Made by a program: the position numbers and the translations under genes. This document shows positions 25,644 through 34,099 of a stretch of DNA of 44,932 nucleotides, in pieces. This DNA is from OCS155 cluster bacterium AG-333-G23 (GTDB lineage: Bacteria > Actinomycetota > Acidimicrobiia > Actinomarinales > Actinomarinaceae): the NCBI GenBank assembly GCA_003282445.1, contig QBZE01000006.1, positions 32,001 to 76,932 on the forward strand, written 5' to 3'. The notes under the pieces were generated by a model. It saw only the letters and a program-made list of their open reading frames with translations, was not told the DNA's origin and did not search any database. Position 1 is the stretch's first letter. Each line of letters starts with the position of its first letter.

Positions 25644-26627
25644 CTAATTTGTATAGACAGAAATCCATTTATTGATTAACTTATCAATATCATATTTCTT
25701 TATATGTTGGTACTGTTTAACCCACTGATCTCTTAAATTATTGTTAGTACAATAGTCAATAACCCTTTCTAGCGATTTTATGTCATTATTTTTAAAATAA
25801 ACGCCTGAGTCACCCATTACCTTTTTGAAACTATCAATATCTGAAGAAATTAATAAATTTCCATAATTAACTGCTTCAATAAGAACAATACCGAAGCTCT
25901 CATTTGATTTATTTAAAGCTAGATAATACGAACTAAAGTTAAGTATTTTTTTCTTATCTTTTTCATCAGGATTTATTATGTATTTTATATTTTTTACCTT
26001 ACCTTTTTTATTTGTTATTGCTAAAAATGTATAAAGACCACTTATCATTTTATTATTTGCGAGTTTTTCATATAATCTAATATTTTTTCTTTTTTCATTT
26101 CTTCCCATAAATAATAAATTATAAGAATGTGTAAAAGTAGCCTGAGGATTAATTTCAATTCCGTTGTGTATTATTATTGATTTATCTGATAATGTATGTG
26201 CATTTTTTAATGCTTCATTACTTACACAAGTAGAAATTACTTTTTGTGAAACAAATAAAAATAGTATCTCCTGAATTATTAAATATAATTTGTTTAAAGC
26301 TGCGTGATGGGTAACTATAGTTTTTTTGTTAGTTTTAAACCGCCAAAAAAATAAAGGAATAAAAGGTTCATGAATATGTATTACATCTGCCCATGCAATT
26401 GCTTCTTTTAATACTTTTCTTTTAGGCATTAAAGAAACGTTGACCACAGATTTATTAAATGGAAAAGAAATGCTCTTTCCTAAATCATAATCTAACGAAT
26501 TCGGTGCACATATTTTTGTAGAATAATTTAATTTATTTAATTTCTGAGATACTAAGTTTATTTGATTCTGTACGCCCCCATATTTATCCATATCATATGC
26601 TGTAATAAATAAAATTTTAGTACTCAT
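25644..26627 (-). CDS. pimA: GT4 mannosyltransferase, probable phosphatidylinositol alpha-mannosyltransferase PimA
   Basis: Adds the first mannose to phosphatidylinositol on the inner face of the membrane. The GT-B fold has [15 protein letters not shown] (donor/acceptor loop), [37 protein letters not shown] and the EX7E motif in [15 protein letters not shown]. The ATG at 26625-26627 (327 residues) starts with [12 protein letters not shown] and overlaps patA by 11 bases; an upstream in-frame start at 26660 would lengthen the overlap. Length is a little below the usual 370-385. The pgsA-patA-pimA neighbourhood makes PimA by far the likeliest member of this broad family. Confidence 0.88.
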   Translation of the reverse strand: MSTKILFITAYDMDKYGGVQNQINLVSQKLNKLNYSTKICAPNSLDYDLGKSISFPFNKSVVNVSLMPKRKVLKEAIAWADVIHIHEPFIPLFFWRFKTNKKTIVTHHAALNKLYLIIQEILFLFVSQKVISTCVSNEALKNAHTLSDKSIIIHNGIEINPQATFTHSYNLLFMGRNEKRKNIRLYEKLANNKMISGLYTFLAITNKKGKVKNIKYIINPDEKDKKKILNFSSYYLALNKSNESFGIVLIEAVNYGNLLISSDIDSFKKVMGDSGVYFKNNDIKSLERVIDYCTNNNLRDQWVKQYQHIKKYDIDKLINKWISVYTN

Positions 26628-27480
26628 TAGACCAAACTGGTTGTATAGAGTGCCACTCATTTGGATTTAAAGAAATTAATCTTTCAAAAGATATTGCTAA
26701 TGTCTTTAAACCTTGTTGTATACTGATTGCTTCATTATCAAATAAAGGCACGTAAAAAGGTTTTTCAAAAACAAGAGAATATTTATTATTAATTTTAAGA
26801 AAAGTAGTAGGTACAATAGGTAGTTGTGTTTTTAGTGCTAAAGCTACAGGCCCTTTTGGGAAAGACGCTAAGTTATTAAAAAAATCTACACCTACTCCAG
26901 TTTTATTTATACTTCTTTCGGATAGCAAACATATATGTTTGCCTGAATTTAACTCGTTAATAATTGTATTGAATGTATTTTGACCCTTACCACCAATAAT
27001 AATTCTACATCCTAATTTTTCTCTTAAATCTTTAAACCAATTCAGTACGTAGTGATTAGACAAAGGTTCAGCTACAGCTATTAAATCCAAATTTATTGAT
27101 TTCCCAACTGGAATAGCCATTTCCCAATTTCCTACATGAGGTAATGCAAATATAATACCTTCGTTTTTTAAATTTTTAATATATTCTTCGTTAACAATAT
27201 TTACATTTTTAAATATTTTATTATAAAAATTATCTTTGGTTAGCCACAATGTTTCTAACCAGTACTTTACATAATTAATTTTTACTCTTAATGGATTGTA
27301 TTTTATTGTTAGTGTTTTATTTAATATCTTTGATCTTTTATGTAATTTGATTGAATTTTTAAATGTTAATAAATAATAAATGAAGCCTACTGGGACACTT
27401 AAAAATGAAAGTACTTTTATATTTATATTTTTAAATATATTGTGGCAACTTTTAATTATTTGATATTGTAAATATTTCAT
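26617..27480 (-). CDS. patA: Phosphatidylinositol mannoside acyltransferase (LPLAT, HtrB/LpxL family)
   Basis: Acylates PIM from acyl-CoA. The lysophospholipid acyltransferase motif is FALPHVGNWEMAI (HxxxxE), followed by LSERSINKTGVGVDFFN and ALALKTQLPIVPT. One hydrophobic N-terminal segment (about residues 24-40) suggests membrane association. The 287 residues are in range. It overlaps pgsA by 4 bases and pimA by 11, so the three PIM genes form one translation-coupled block. Confidence 0.88.
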   Translation of the reverse strand: MKYLQYQIIKSCHNIFKNINIKVLSFLSVPVGFIYYLLTFKNSIKLHKRSKILNKTLTIKYNPLRVKINYVKYWLETLWLTKDNFYNKIFKNVNIVNEEYIKNLKNEGIIFALPHVGNWEMAIPVGKSINLDLIAVAEPLSNHYVLNWFKDLREKLGCRIIIGGKGQNTFNTIINELNSGKHICLLSERSINKTGVGVDFFNNLASFPKGPVALALKTQLPIVPTTFLKINNKYSLVFEKPFYVPLFDNEAISIQQGLKTLAISFERLISLNPNEWHSIQPVWSNEY

Positions 27481-28046
27481 TCGACACTTATATAGAGTTT
27501 ATAAAACCTTTGGAAAACTGTAAACCAAGTAAGTAGAGCAAATGAATATACGAAATTAAAAGAGAAATCAAAATACATATAAAGTACTGCAAAAATTACT
27601 CTTTCAGGTCTAGGAGTTAGTCCTAGTTTGTTATCTATTTTTAATGTTTCTCCTTTTGCTCTTAAATAAGGTATCAACCCAGATGCTGTAACTATAGATA
27701 TAACTGTAAATAATTCTATTTCGCTATTTACATACTTAATACATATAACAGACCATATAATCATTTCACCAACTCTATCTATAGTTGAATCAATCAATGC
27801 TCCTTTATCTGATTGAGTATTCAATGTTCTAGCAAGAGGACCATCTAAGCCATCAATTGCACTTCCAAGAAAAATATAGAAGATTCCATATGTCTTATTT
27901 AATATTAAAAAGTAATAGGAACCAATAATTATGACTATTAATCCAGCAACAGATAACATGTTTGGTTTAATTTTTAAATATATACAGATTTTAATAAAAG
28001 GAATAGCAACCTTTTCAGAAAAATTTTTAAAATATTTTTCAAGCAT
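27477..28046 (-). CDS. pgsA: CDP-alcohol phosphatidyltransferase, probable phosphatidylinositol-phosphate synthase
   Basis: Joins CDP-diacylglycerol and inositol 1-phosphate to give PIP, the precursor of phosphatidylinositol and PIMs. The family signature is complete: DGLDGPLAR, then LNTQSDKGALIDSTIDRVGE with the two distal Asp (D-x2-DG-x2-AR-x8-G-x3-D-x3-D). About five or six transmembrane helices fill 189 residues. I use the ATG at 28044-28046 rather than the TTG one codon earlier. Location directly after thrS and before patA matches PgsA1 of mycobacteria, which supports inositol over glycerol as acceptor. Confidence 0.9.
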   Translation of the reverse strand: MLEKYFKNFSEKVAIPFIKICIYLKIKPNMLSVAGLIVIIIGSYYFLILNKTYGIFYIFLGSAIDGLDGPLARTLNTQSDKGALIDSTIDRVGEMIIWSVICIKYVNSEIELFTVISIVTASGLIPYLRAKGETLKIDNKLGLTPRPERVIFAVLYMYFDFSFNFVYSFALLTWFTVFQRFYKLYISVE

Positions 28047-28530
28047 CAACTATATCTTCTGTGTATACATCAGAAATAATATCTTTAGTAATGGAATCAA
28101 ACTCTACAATAGATTTTTTTTGTGGTGGATTGTTATGATCATAAACTATAACTGTCCATACTGGTTTTAAAAATTTAAGCTTAAAAGAGAAATCAAATGT
28201 TAAAGCAATAGAATAATAGCCAATACTATGCGGAATTTTATTAGAAATATGTTCGATTACTTCATTTTGAGTTACTACCCTATTGTTTTCAATCAATTTC
28301 ATGAATATAGCCAAACCTAATAATAAAATTGCAGCAGGATATAAATTTATCCAGAATTTTAATATCGAAAATATAAAAGATATTAAAGATAGAATTAGAA
28401 ATACAATAAAGTATCGATTTCTAATTTTAGGATCAGGTACTTCATAACTACCAACAGCTAATGAATTTAAATCATCAGGGACCAATTGATCCTGTACGGC
28501 ATCTTGATCAATATTTATTCCATCTTTCAT
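28039..28530 (-). CDS. Unknown two-helix membrane protein between thrS and pgsA
   Basis: 163 residues that I do not recognise. An acidic N-terminus (residues 1-36, with DDLNSLAVGSYEVPDP) precedes two transmembrane helices (about 39-58 and 63-80). The rest is a mostly soluble domain with beta-like stretches (YYSIALTFDFSFKLKF; PVWTVIVYDH) and an acidic C-terminus. In actinobacteria this slot usually holds a HIT-family hydrolase, and this protein has no HIT motif. It shares one base with the thrS stop and overlaps pgsA by 8, so it is translated with the lipid genes. A role in PIM membrane biology is only suggested by position. Confidence 0.8.
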   Translation of the reverse strand: MKDGINIDQDAVQDQLVPDDLNSLAVGSYEVPDPKIRNRYFIVFLILSLISFIFSILKFWINLYPAAILLLGLAIFMKLIENNRVVTQNEVIEHISNKIPHSIGYYSIALTFDFSFKLKFLKPVWTVIVYDHNNPPQKKSIVEFDSITKDIISDVYTEDIVDA

Positions 28531-30461
28531 CAGATTTTAAAAACAGGCTTTTTTAATTTTTTATTTATCGATTTGATGCCTTCATTTAAATCAATATCTT
28601 GCTCTTCACTTCCGTCTAAGTAGTTAATAGCTACTGATTTATTTTTAGCATCCTTTTCTCCTATAATTAGAGTTACTGGTACTCTATTTTTACGAGATTC
28701 ATGTATTTTTTCACCTAATCTTATATTCCTATCATCGATATTTAAACGATACTTACTAAGTTTCGATACTATAAAATCTAAATATTCATCGACATTTCCA
28801 ATAGTTAATATATTTATTTGATTTGGAGCTAACCATCCAGGAAATTCACCAGCATAATGCTCTATTAATATTCCAGTAAATCTCTCAATAGAACCTAATA
28901 AGGCTCTGTGAATCATTACAGGTCTAACTTTCTTATTTTCAGAATTAACATACTCTAATGAAAAATTGTTAGGTTGAGCAAAATCTATCTGTATGGTTGT
29001 TAACTGCCATCTTCTTCCTATAGCGTCCTTTATATGCAAATCTATTTTAGGACCATAGAAAGCACCTTCTCCTTGAGCAATTTTATATGATAATTTTTGG
29101 TGGTTTAAGGCATCTTCCAAACTATTCGTTGCATTTTCCCAATCCTTATCCAATCCAATAGAGTCTTTTGGTCTCGTGGACAAATCAGCTTCTATATCAG
29201 TAAAACCGAAACAGTTGAGGAGTTTAATTGAAAAGGTTAACAAATTAAGAATTTCATCGTTTAAATTATCGATAGTGGTAAATATATGAGCATCATCTTG
29301 AGTGAATCCACGAGCGCGTAATAATCCATGGAGTACTCCTGTCTTCTCCATCCTATAAACAGAACCTAATTCAAAATATCTAATTGGGAGATCTCTATAT
29401 GATCTTATATCATTCTTATATACAAGAATGTGAAAAGGACAGTTCATTGGTTTTAAATAATACTCTTCATTAGTATCCTCGGTTGTTAAAGCTGGGTACA
29501 TTCCTTCTTTATAATGATCTAAATGACCTGATGTTTCCCAAAGTATTGATCTGCCAATGTGAGGAGTATTTACAAATTCATATCCGTTATTTATATGTGC
29601 AGATTTACTAAATTCTTCAATTTGGTTTCTAAGTATCGAACCATTAGGTTGCCATAAATATTGACCTGGACCTAATTCATCAGCAGACGTAAATAATTTT
29701 AACTCTCTGCCTAACTTTCTATGATCTATTTTCTCAGCTTCTTTTTGGCGTGCTAAATATTTATTTAAATCATCTTTAGAAAACCATGATGTACCATATA
29801 TTCTTTGTAGCTGAGGGTTTGTTTCAATACCTCTCCAATAAGCTCCTGCTAATTTTGTTAATTTAAAATGTTTTAGAAAACCTGTATTTGGAATGTGAGG
29901 TCCTCTACAAAGATCTAAAAATTCTCCGTTTTTATATATCGATACTTTTTCACCATTAACACCTTCATCTTTATCAACATTATTAATTAATTCTTGCTTA
30001 AATTGTTGATTAGGAAATAACTTTAAAGCCTCTTTATCACTAATAAATTCTTTAGAGAAGTTTTGTTTTTCTTGTACTATTTTGTGCATTTCTTCTTCTA
30101 TTTTTAATAAATCTTCTTCTTTGATATTGTTTTCAAATAAGAAATCATAATAAAAGCCATCATCTATAGAAGGGCCGACACCATATTGTGTTCTTGGAAA
30201 TAAGTTTAAAACAGCTTGAGCAAGTATATGAGCTGATGAGTGTCTTAATACATCGAGCGATGTTTGATCGCTAGATGTAAATATACGACATCTCGAATCC
30301 TCTTTAATTAATGTATTAAGATCTTCTAAGTGTCCATTAATCTCAATGCAAACTGCATCTTTTGCTAAACTTCTGCCTATGTCGGAAGCTAAATCGTAAC
30401 CAGTTACTTCATTATTAAATTGACGTACTGAATTGTCAGGTAATGTAATATTTATATCCAC
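28530..30461 (-). CDS. thrS: Threonyl-tRNA synthetase
   Basis: Charges tRNA-Thr. Domains: TGS (1-60), editing domain with RHSSAHILAQAV and the distal CRGPHIPNT, catalytic core with KPMNCPFHILVYKN, PIRYFELGSVYRMEKTGVLH and RARGFTQDDAHIF, and the anticodon-binding domain (about 540-640, APNQINILTIG). The 643 residues are normal. It starts with GTG at 30459-30461 with no strong Shine-Dalgarno and lies first in the 34-gene minus-strand chain, so its upstream region should hold the main promoter. Confidence 0.97.
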   Translation of the reverse strand: MDINITLPDNSVRQFNNEVTGYDLASDIGRSLAKDAVCIEINGHLEDLNTLIKEDSRCRIFTSSDQTSLDVLRHSSAHILAQAVLNLFPRTQYGVGPSIDDGFYYDFLFENNIKEEDLLKIEEEMHKIVQEKQNFSKEFISDKEALKLFPNQQFKQELINNVDKDEGVNGEKVSIYKNGEFLDLCRGPHIPNTGFLKHFKLTKLAGAYWRGIETNPQLQRIYGTSWFSKDDLNKYLARQKEAEKIDHRKLGRELKLFTSADELGPGQYLWQPNGSILRNQIEEFSKSAHINNGYEFVNTPHIGRSILWETSGHLDHYKEGMYPALTTEDTNEEYYLKPMNCPFHILVYKNDIRSYRDLPIRYFELGSVYRMEKTGVLHGLLRARGFTQDDAHIFTTIDNLNDEILNLLTFSIKLLNCFGFTDIEADLSTRPKDSIGLDKDWENATNSLEDALNHQKLSYKIAQGEGAFYGPKIDLHIKDAIGRRWQLTTIQIDFAQPNNFSLEYVNSENKKVRPVMIHRALLGSIERFTGILIEHYAGEFPGWLAPNQINILTIGNVDEYLDFIVSKLSKYRLNIDDRNIRLGEKIHESRKNRVPVTLIIGEKDAKNKSVAINYLDGSEEQDIDLNEGIKSINKKLKKPVFKI

Positions 30462-30536
30462 TCAACTTATATTAATAAATATTCTTATCTATTTATATAG
30501 TAAGAGAAAATGTAAATATTATGTTTAAATTAGAGC
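30462..30536. promoter_or_regulatory. Divergent promoter region between thrS and the HTH-like gene
   Basis: 75 bases of very AT-rich sequence separate the divergent starts. On the plus strand TATTAT at 30517-30522 is a good -10 candidate, ending 14 bases before the ATG at 30537. That would give an almost leaderless message, in keeping with the lack of a Shine-Dalgarno. On the minus strand TAATAT ends 7 bases before the thrS GTG, again consistent with a leaderless start. No convincing -35 box is seen on either side. No T-box or attenuator fits in so short a space. Confidence 0.4.
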
Positions 30537-31103
30537 ATGAGAAAGAATATTGAAATTTTAATTAATAATAAAACAATAGATGTACATTTCAATAAAGAAC
30601 TGTCAAACCATAAAGTAATTCTTAAATTTAAAATAGTTAACTCTTTTCAATTAATTTGCTTGAATTACGAAATTCTCAGTAAAAATAATATCGAATTAAG
30701 TTCTACTGATATAAGAAATATTAATATTCATACTCTTATAAAAAGGTCAATCAAAGCAATTGAGTCATATAAAAAAATTGATCCTAAAGATTTTAAATTA
30801 AAAACAAAAGGTTTATACGATGACAATATTCCATATAAAAAATTAATAAAACAAATTAACGATAGAAGTATAAAAGATAGAAAAATACTACTCACTATAT
30901 ATGCATACATATATCAAAAAGAATCAAGAAACTATGGTGACAATACTTCTAAAAGATTATCTGAACTACTGAATTATTCTGAAGCTTATATTAAAAATTT
31001 AACAAAAGAGATATTTAATAAAAACTTTATAAAAAATAGTTCAAAAGGAAGTTCCGGTGGAATTTTAACTAGTAAATCTTTAAAATATCTTAATTCTCTT
31101 TAA
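30537..31103 (+). CDS. Unknown protein with C-terminal winged-helix-like region
   Basis: 188 residues, lysine- and isoleucine-rich, with no family I can name. The N-terminal 60 residues look beta-rich. A basic middle (about 64-118) leads to a helical C-terminus in which residues 134-170 (GDNTSKRLSELLNYSEAYIK, then LTKEIFNKNFI) resemble a helix-turn-helix followed by a GSSGG wing. This recalls an actinobacterial DNA-binding domain that ends phage-type and other proteins (adaptive sampling of HTH plus a Gly-rich tail), but the similarity is judged by eye. It is transcribed away from thrS across a shared promoter region, and its 3' end overlaps the convergent cyclophilin gene by 14 bases. DNA binding is a guess. 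Confidence 0.72.
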   Translation: MRKNIEILINNKTIDVHFNKELSNHKVILKFKIVNSFQLICLNYEILSKNNIELSSTDIRNINIHTLIKRSIKAIESYKKIDPKDFKLKTKGLYDDNIPYKKLIKQINDRSIKDRKILLTIYAYIYQKESRNYGDNTSKRLSELLNYSEAYIKNLTKEIFNKNFIKNSSKGSSGGILTSKSLKYLNSL

Positions 31104-31728
31104 TTTCGACAGATTCTATTACCACATCATTGACTGGTTTATCTCCGTCCCCTGTTTCTACAGAAGCAATTTTATCAATGATATCTAATCCGTCAGTAAC
31201 TAATCCGAATATTGTATATTGATAAGGAAGTGGATAGTCGACATGCATAATAAAAAATTGACTACCATTTGTATCTGGTCCTGCATTAGCCATAGCAAGA
31301 ATTCCTTTTTCATATGATCTTTGATTGTTTAATTCATCTTCAAATTTGTAACCTGGATATTTTCCCATTTCTCCATGTCCTGTACCGCTTGGGTCTCCAC
31401 CTTGAATCATAAAACCAGAAATTACTCTATGAAAAATTACATTATCATAATATCCATCACGTGATAAATTTATAAAGTTATTTACAGTCATTGGTGCGTC
31501 TTCAGTAAAGAACTCAACCGACATATCCCCCATACTTGTTTTAATTACCGCAGTGTATTTTCTTGATATATCAATATTCATTTCAGGCATTGATTCGTAA
31601 ACTTTATTATTGCTCAAAACGTCTCCTTCTTGCTCGATTGTATTTAATTCTACACTTTCATTTAATGTATCAGATTCATTAGTACATGAAATAAAAGTTA
31701 ATAACGATACAAAAATAATTTTTTTCAT
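31090..31728 (-). CDS. Peptidyl-prolyl cis-trans isomerase, cyclophilin type, predicted lipoprotein
   Basis: Proline isomerase likely to act outside the cytoplasmic membrane. The N-terminus is a short signal peptide with a lipobox-like ending, MKKIIFVSLLTFISC, followed by an acidic linker (16-55). The cyclophilin domain has IFHRVISGFMIQGGDP (catalytic Arg and Phe), GYKFEDE, MANAGPDTNGSQFFI and FGLVTDGLDII. Length is 212. Mycobacterial ppiB (Rv2582) sits near relA and hisS; here the gene stands outside that chain. It overlaps the convergent plus-strand gene by 14 bases and the thioesterase start region by 4. Confidence 0.93.
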   Translation of the reverse strand: MKKIIFVSLLTFISCTNESDTLNESVELNTIEQEGDVLSNNKVYESMPEMNIDISRKYTAVIKTSMGDMSVEFFTEDAPMTVNNFINLSRDGYYDNVIFHRVISGFMIQGGDPSGTGHGEMGKYPGYKFEDELNNQRSYEKGILAMANAGPDTNGSQFFIMHVDYPLPYQYTIFGLVTDGLDIIDKIASVETGDGDKPVNDVVIESVEIKEN

Positions 31729-32135
31729 TTGTTATTTAAATTTGTAAGTCGAACAGTTGATCTAGCACATAATTTATTATTATTAAATATTTCTGCTTGC
31801 CATAGTTGTGATCTTTTACCTGATTTAATAGGTTCAGCTTTTAATAACAAGACACCTTCTGTTGCGCTTGCTATAAAGTCAGTATTATTATTTACTCCAG
31901 CCCACATCCCTTCTTGACTTATTGTAGCTGCATATGATATTGCAGATTCTGCCATTGCTGAATATACACCACCATGAACCAAACCAAATGGTTGAAGATG
32001 TGTTTTATTAATTTCTATCTCCGTTTCAACATAGTTTTTTTCAATTTTAATCATCTTGTGGTTCATTAAACCATCAAAAGTTTCAGCTAAAAATTGTTTG
32101 TTATTTATTAATTCATCATATTTATCGGTATTCAT
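31725..32135 (-). CDS. PaaI-family hotdog thioesterase
   Basis: 136 residues of hotdog fold with the characteristic LQPFGLVHGGVYSAMAESAI helix (HGG-x3-A-E) and IKSGKRSQLWQAEIF. Members hydrolyse acyl- or aroyl-CoA; the substrate here cannot be told. I use the ATG at 32133-32135, 6 bases after AAAGG, rather than the TTG one codon upstream. Its start overlaps the end of the next membrane-protein gene by 14 bases, and its stop overlaps the cyclophilin gene start by 4. Confidence 0.88.
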   Translation of the reverse strand: MNTDKYDELINNKQFLAETFDGLMNHKMIKIEKNYVETEIEINKTHLQPFGLVHGGVYSAMAESAISYAATISQEGMWAGVNNNTDFIASATEGVLLLKAEPIKSGKRSQLWQAEIFNNNKLCARSTVRLTNLNNK

Positions 32136-32697
32136 CAAAAACCTTTTCTAACCTTTTTTCACCATTTCCTAATAAAAACCACCATATACCAATAATTAGT
32201 GTTATTAAAGTAATTAATCCAATAAAAAGATAATAATTTACGCTGATATCAGTGCTTAACAGCCTAACTATTGAATAAACATAAGAAGAAATACCTATAA
32301 AGGTAATAAAGAGAGTTACAAATCCAAACCATGTAAATTCTGATCCTAATTTAGCAACAACTATTTTTCTATCCTTTATAGGGAAAAGATACTTATTTTC
32401 AAGTTTATGAGCTATTAAAACATCGTTATCTAAAATATTATTCATCTTAATTTCAATAAACTCACTGTAATTACGTGAAAAAATCAAATAATGAGCGTGA
32501 AATGCAAGTAGTACTGATCCAAAAAGTGAAATAAATGGTATCAACATATAAGCTGTAATGTTTGATAATGCTAAATAATGAAAAATTATAGTAAAAAAGA
32601 ACAAGATTCTTACATCAAATAGAAATTGATCATGATAATACTTATTCATAGATCTCATACGACTTAATTGATTATTGAGAATAGTTAATTCATCCAT
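32122..32697 (-). CDS. Unknown four-helix membrane protein
   Basis: 191 residues with two hydrophobic hairpins: helices at about 29-45 and 49-72, then 121-146 and 154-176, separated by a soluble stretch (75-115). The N-terminus has charged, amphipathic character (NNQLSRMRSMNKYYHDQF) and the C-terminus is charged (GEKRLEKVFDEYR). No catalytic motif is seen and I do not recognise a family. It starts at 32697, almost back to back with the plus-strand membrane gene, so the two may share a bidirectional promoter embedded in coding sequence. Confidence 0.78.
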   Translation of the reverse strand: MDELTILNNQLSRMRSMNKYYHDQFLFDVRILFFFTIIFHYLALSNITAYMLIPFISLFGSVLLAFHAHYLIFSRNYSEFIEIKMNNILDNDVLIAHKLENKYLFPIKDRKIVVAKLGSEFTWFGFVTLFITFIGISSYVYSIVRLLSTDISVNYYLFIGLITLITLIIGIWWFLLGNGEKRLEKVFDEYR

Positions 32698-32718
32698 TTG
32701 TTAAAGTTTATATTGATT

Positions 32719-33087
32719 ATGTTTAAATCAAAATACACAATTGTTGCAATTTTAATATTTATGATTTTCTCTATATCGAATATTTTTTCAATTGTTTATA
32801 TAGAATATAATACCGTTTCATTAGTCGAATATAGAAAATATTCTGTTGAATGTGGTCCATTATTAGAAATATTATCAAATAATATAGATTTTTCGACTAA
32901 CCCTTTATTAAGTATGAATAGAACTAGTTGCAGGAATATGGCAATAGTTACATTAATAAATACATTTATTACAATAATCTTTTTATCTTTTCTTTTAATA
33001 TTGGTTGTAAGACTAATAAAAAATAAGACAGAAACAGAAGATTTAACAGATTTAATAAACATATTAAAAAAAAGGAATAGTAAATAA
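32719..33087 (+). CDS. Unknown two-helix membrane protein
   Basis: 122 residues from the ATG at 32719; a TTG at 32698 in the same frame is possible but lacks a ribosome site. Transmembrane helices at about residues 6-28 and 73-98 flank a roughly 45-residue loop with two cysteines (VECGPLL and NRTSCRN) that could form a disulfide if the loop is outside. The C-terminal tail is charged (TETEDLTDLINILKKRN). No family recognised. The LLM oxidoreductase gene follows 7 bases later, probably in the same transcript. Confidence 0.65.
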   Translation: MFKSKYTIVAILIFMIFSISNIFSIVYIEYNTVSLVEYRKYSVECGPLLEILSNNIDFSTNPLLSMNRTSCRNMAIVTLINTFITIIFLSFLLILVVRLIKNKTETEDLTDLINILKKRNSK

Positions 33088-33094
33088 TTTCATC

Positions 33095-34036
33095 ATGAAA
33101 ATTGGAGCATTTGTACCTCAAGGTTGGAGAATGGATTTAAACGATCTTACTCCCAGCGAAGAATGGAACATAATTATAAACACTGCAAAAAAAATTGAGG
33201 AATATGGATATGAATCTTTATGGGTATACGATCATTTTCATACAGTTCCTTCGCCGAGTATTCAACCTACTTACGAATGTTGGTCTCTAATGTCAGCTCT
33301 TTCACAACAAACAAATACGATAAGACTAGGACAGATGTGTACATGTAATTCATATCGTAATCCTTCGTACCTAACAAAAGTTGCTTCGAATATAGATGTT
33401 ATGTCTAATGGAAGATTAGAATTTGCAATCGGAGCAGGTTGGTATGATCAAGAATATAAATCATATGGTTTTGATTATCCATCAGATGGAACAAGATTAA
33501 AGATGCTTGAGGAAGCATTGCTCATATATATTGAAATGACAACTAAAGAAAAAGCGACATTTAAGGGTAAATATTATTCTATAGATAATGCTATTAATGA
33601 ACCTAAACCAATTCAAAAACCATATCCACCCTTGTGGGTATGTGGAGGTGGAGAAAAAGTAACACTTAAACTCTTAGCAAAGTATGGTGACTATGGAAAT
33701 TGGGATGTTGACTTTGAAGGATTTGAAAAAAAATCTAATATTTTAAAAATGCATTGTGAAAATGAGAATAGAGATTTTAATTCCATAACAAGAACACTCC
33801 ATACAAATGTGATTATTGGTGAAAATAAAAAAGACCTAGACAACAAAATTAAAAAAATATCTGAAGATACAACAATTCCTGAATCTTATTTTTATACAAG
33901 ACCACTGGTAGGAACAAAAGATGAAGTATTTGAAAGTCTAGATAAATTTAAAAATCTTGGATGTGAATATCTTATTGCTTATGTTGCTGACATAACATGG
34001 GGAAATACACTAGAGATTTTAAAAGAACGTCTATAA
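33095..34036 (+). CDS. LLM-class F420-dependent oxidoreductase, Rv1855c (TIGR03560) type
   Basis: Luciferase-like TIM barrel expected to use coenzyme F420. The subfamily is recognisable from FVPQGWRMDL at the N-terminus, LWVYDHFHTVP, LGQMCTCNSYRNPSYLTKVA and GRLEFAIGAGWYDQEYKSYG, then PPLWVCGGGEKVTLKLLAKY. Length 313 is typical. Substrate unknown. F420 enzymes are frequent in Actinobacteria and support the taxonomic reading. It ends 5 bases before the hairpin at 34042-34065. Confidence 0.9.
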   Translation: MKIGAFVPQGWRMDLNDLTPSEEWNIIINTAKKIEEYGYESLWVYDHFHTVPSPSIQPTYECWSLMSALSQQTNTIRLGQMCTCNSYRNPSYLTKVASNIDVMSNGRLEFAIGAGWYDQEYKSYGFDYPSDGTRLKMLEEALLIYIEMTTKEKATFKGKYYSIDNAINEPKPIQKPYPPLWVCGGGEKVTLKLLAKYGDYGNWDVDFEGFEKKSNILKMHCENENRDFNSITRTLHTNVIIGENKKDLDNKIKKISEDTTIPESYFYTRPLVGTKDEVFESLDKFKNLGCEYLIAYVADITWGNTLEILKERL

Positions 34037-34065
34037 AAAACGGAAGCCCTCGTTAGAGGGCTTCC
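34035..34065 (-). terminator. Intrinsic terminator for the minus-strand DUF3048 gene
   Basis: Perfect inverted repeat with 10-base arms, GGAAGCCCTC at 34042-34051 and GAGGGCTTCC at 34056-34065, around a 4-base loop. On the minus strand it is followed by G and then six T, the layout of an intrinsic terminator. On the plus strand the hairpin is followed by CAACAGGG, so it would stop plus-strand transcription less well although it lies just after the LLM gene. It is the most GC-rich structured element seen in the window. Confidence 0.85.
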
Positions 34066-34075
34066 CAACAGGGCT

Positions 34076-34099
34076 GCGTATCACACTTAATTGAAACGC
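34076..34099. other. Second weaker hairpin in the 34037-34140 gap
   Basis: GCGTATC (34076-34082) can pair with GAAACGC (34093-34099) with one mismatch, around a 10-base AT-rich loop. It lies between the DUF3048 stop at 34141 and the strong terminator, so a minus-strand transcript would carry two successive hairpins in its 3' end. This may be an RNA-stabilising 3' end, a small RNA, or chance. Nothing else is seen in the rest of the 104-base gap apart from an A/T run near 34118-34130. Confidence 0.35.
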
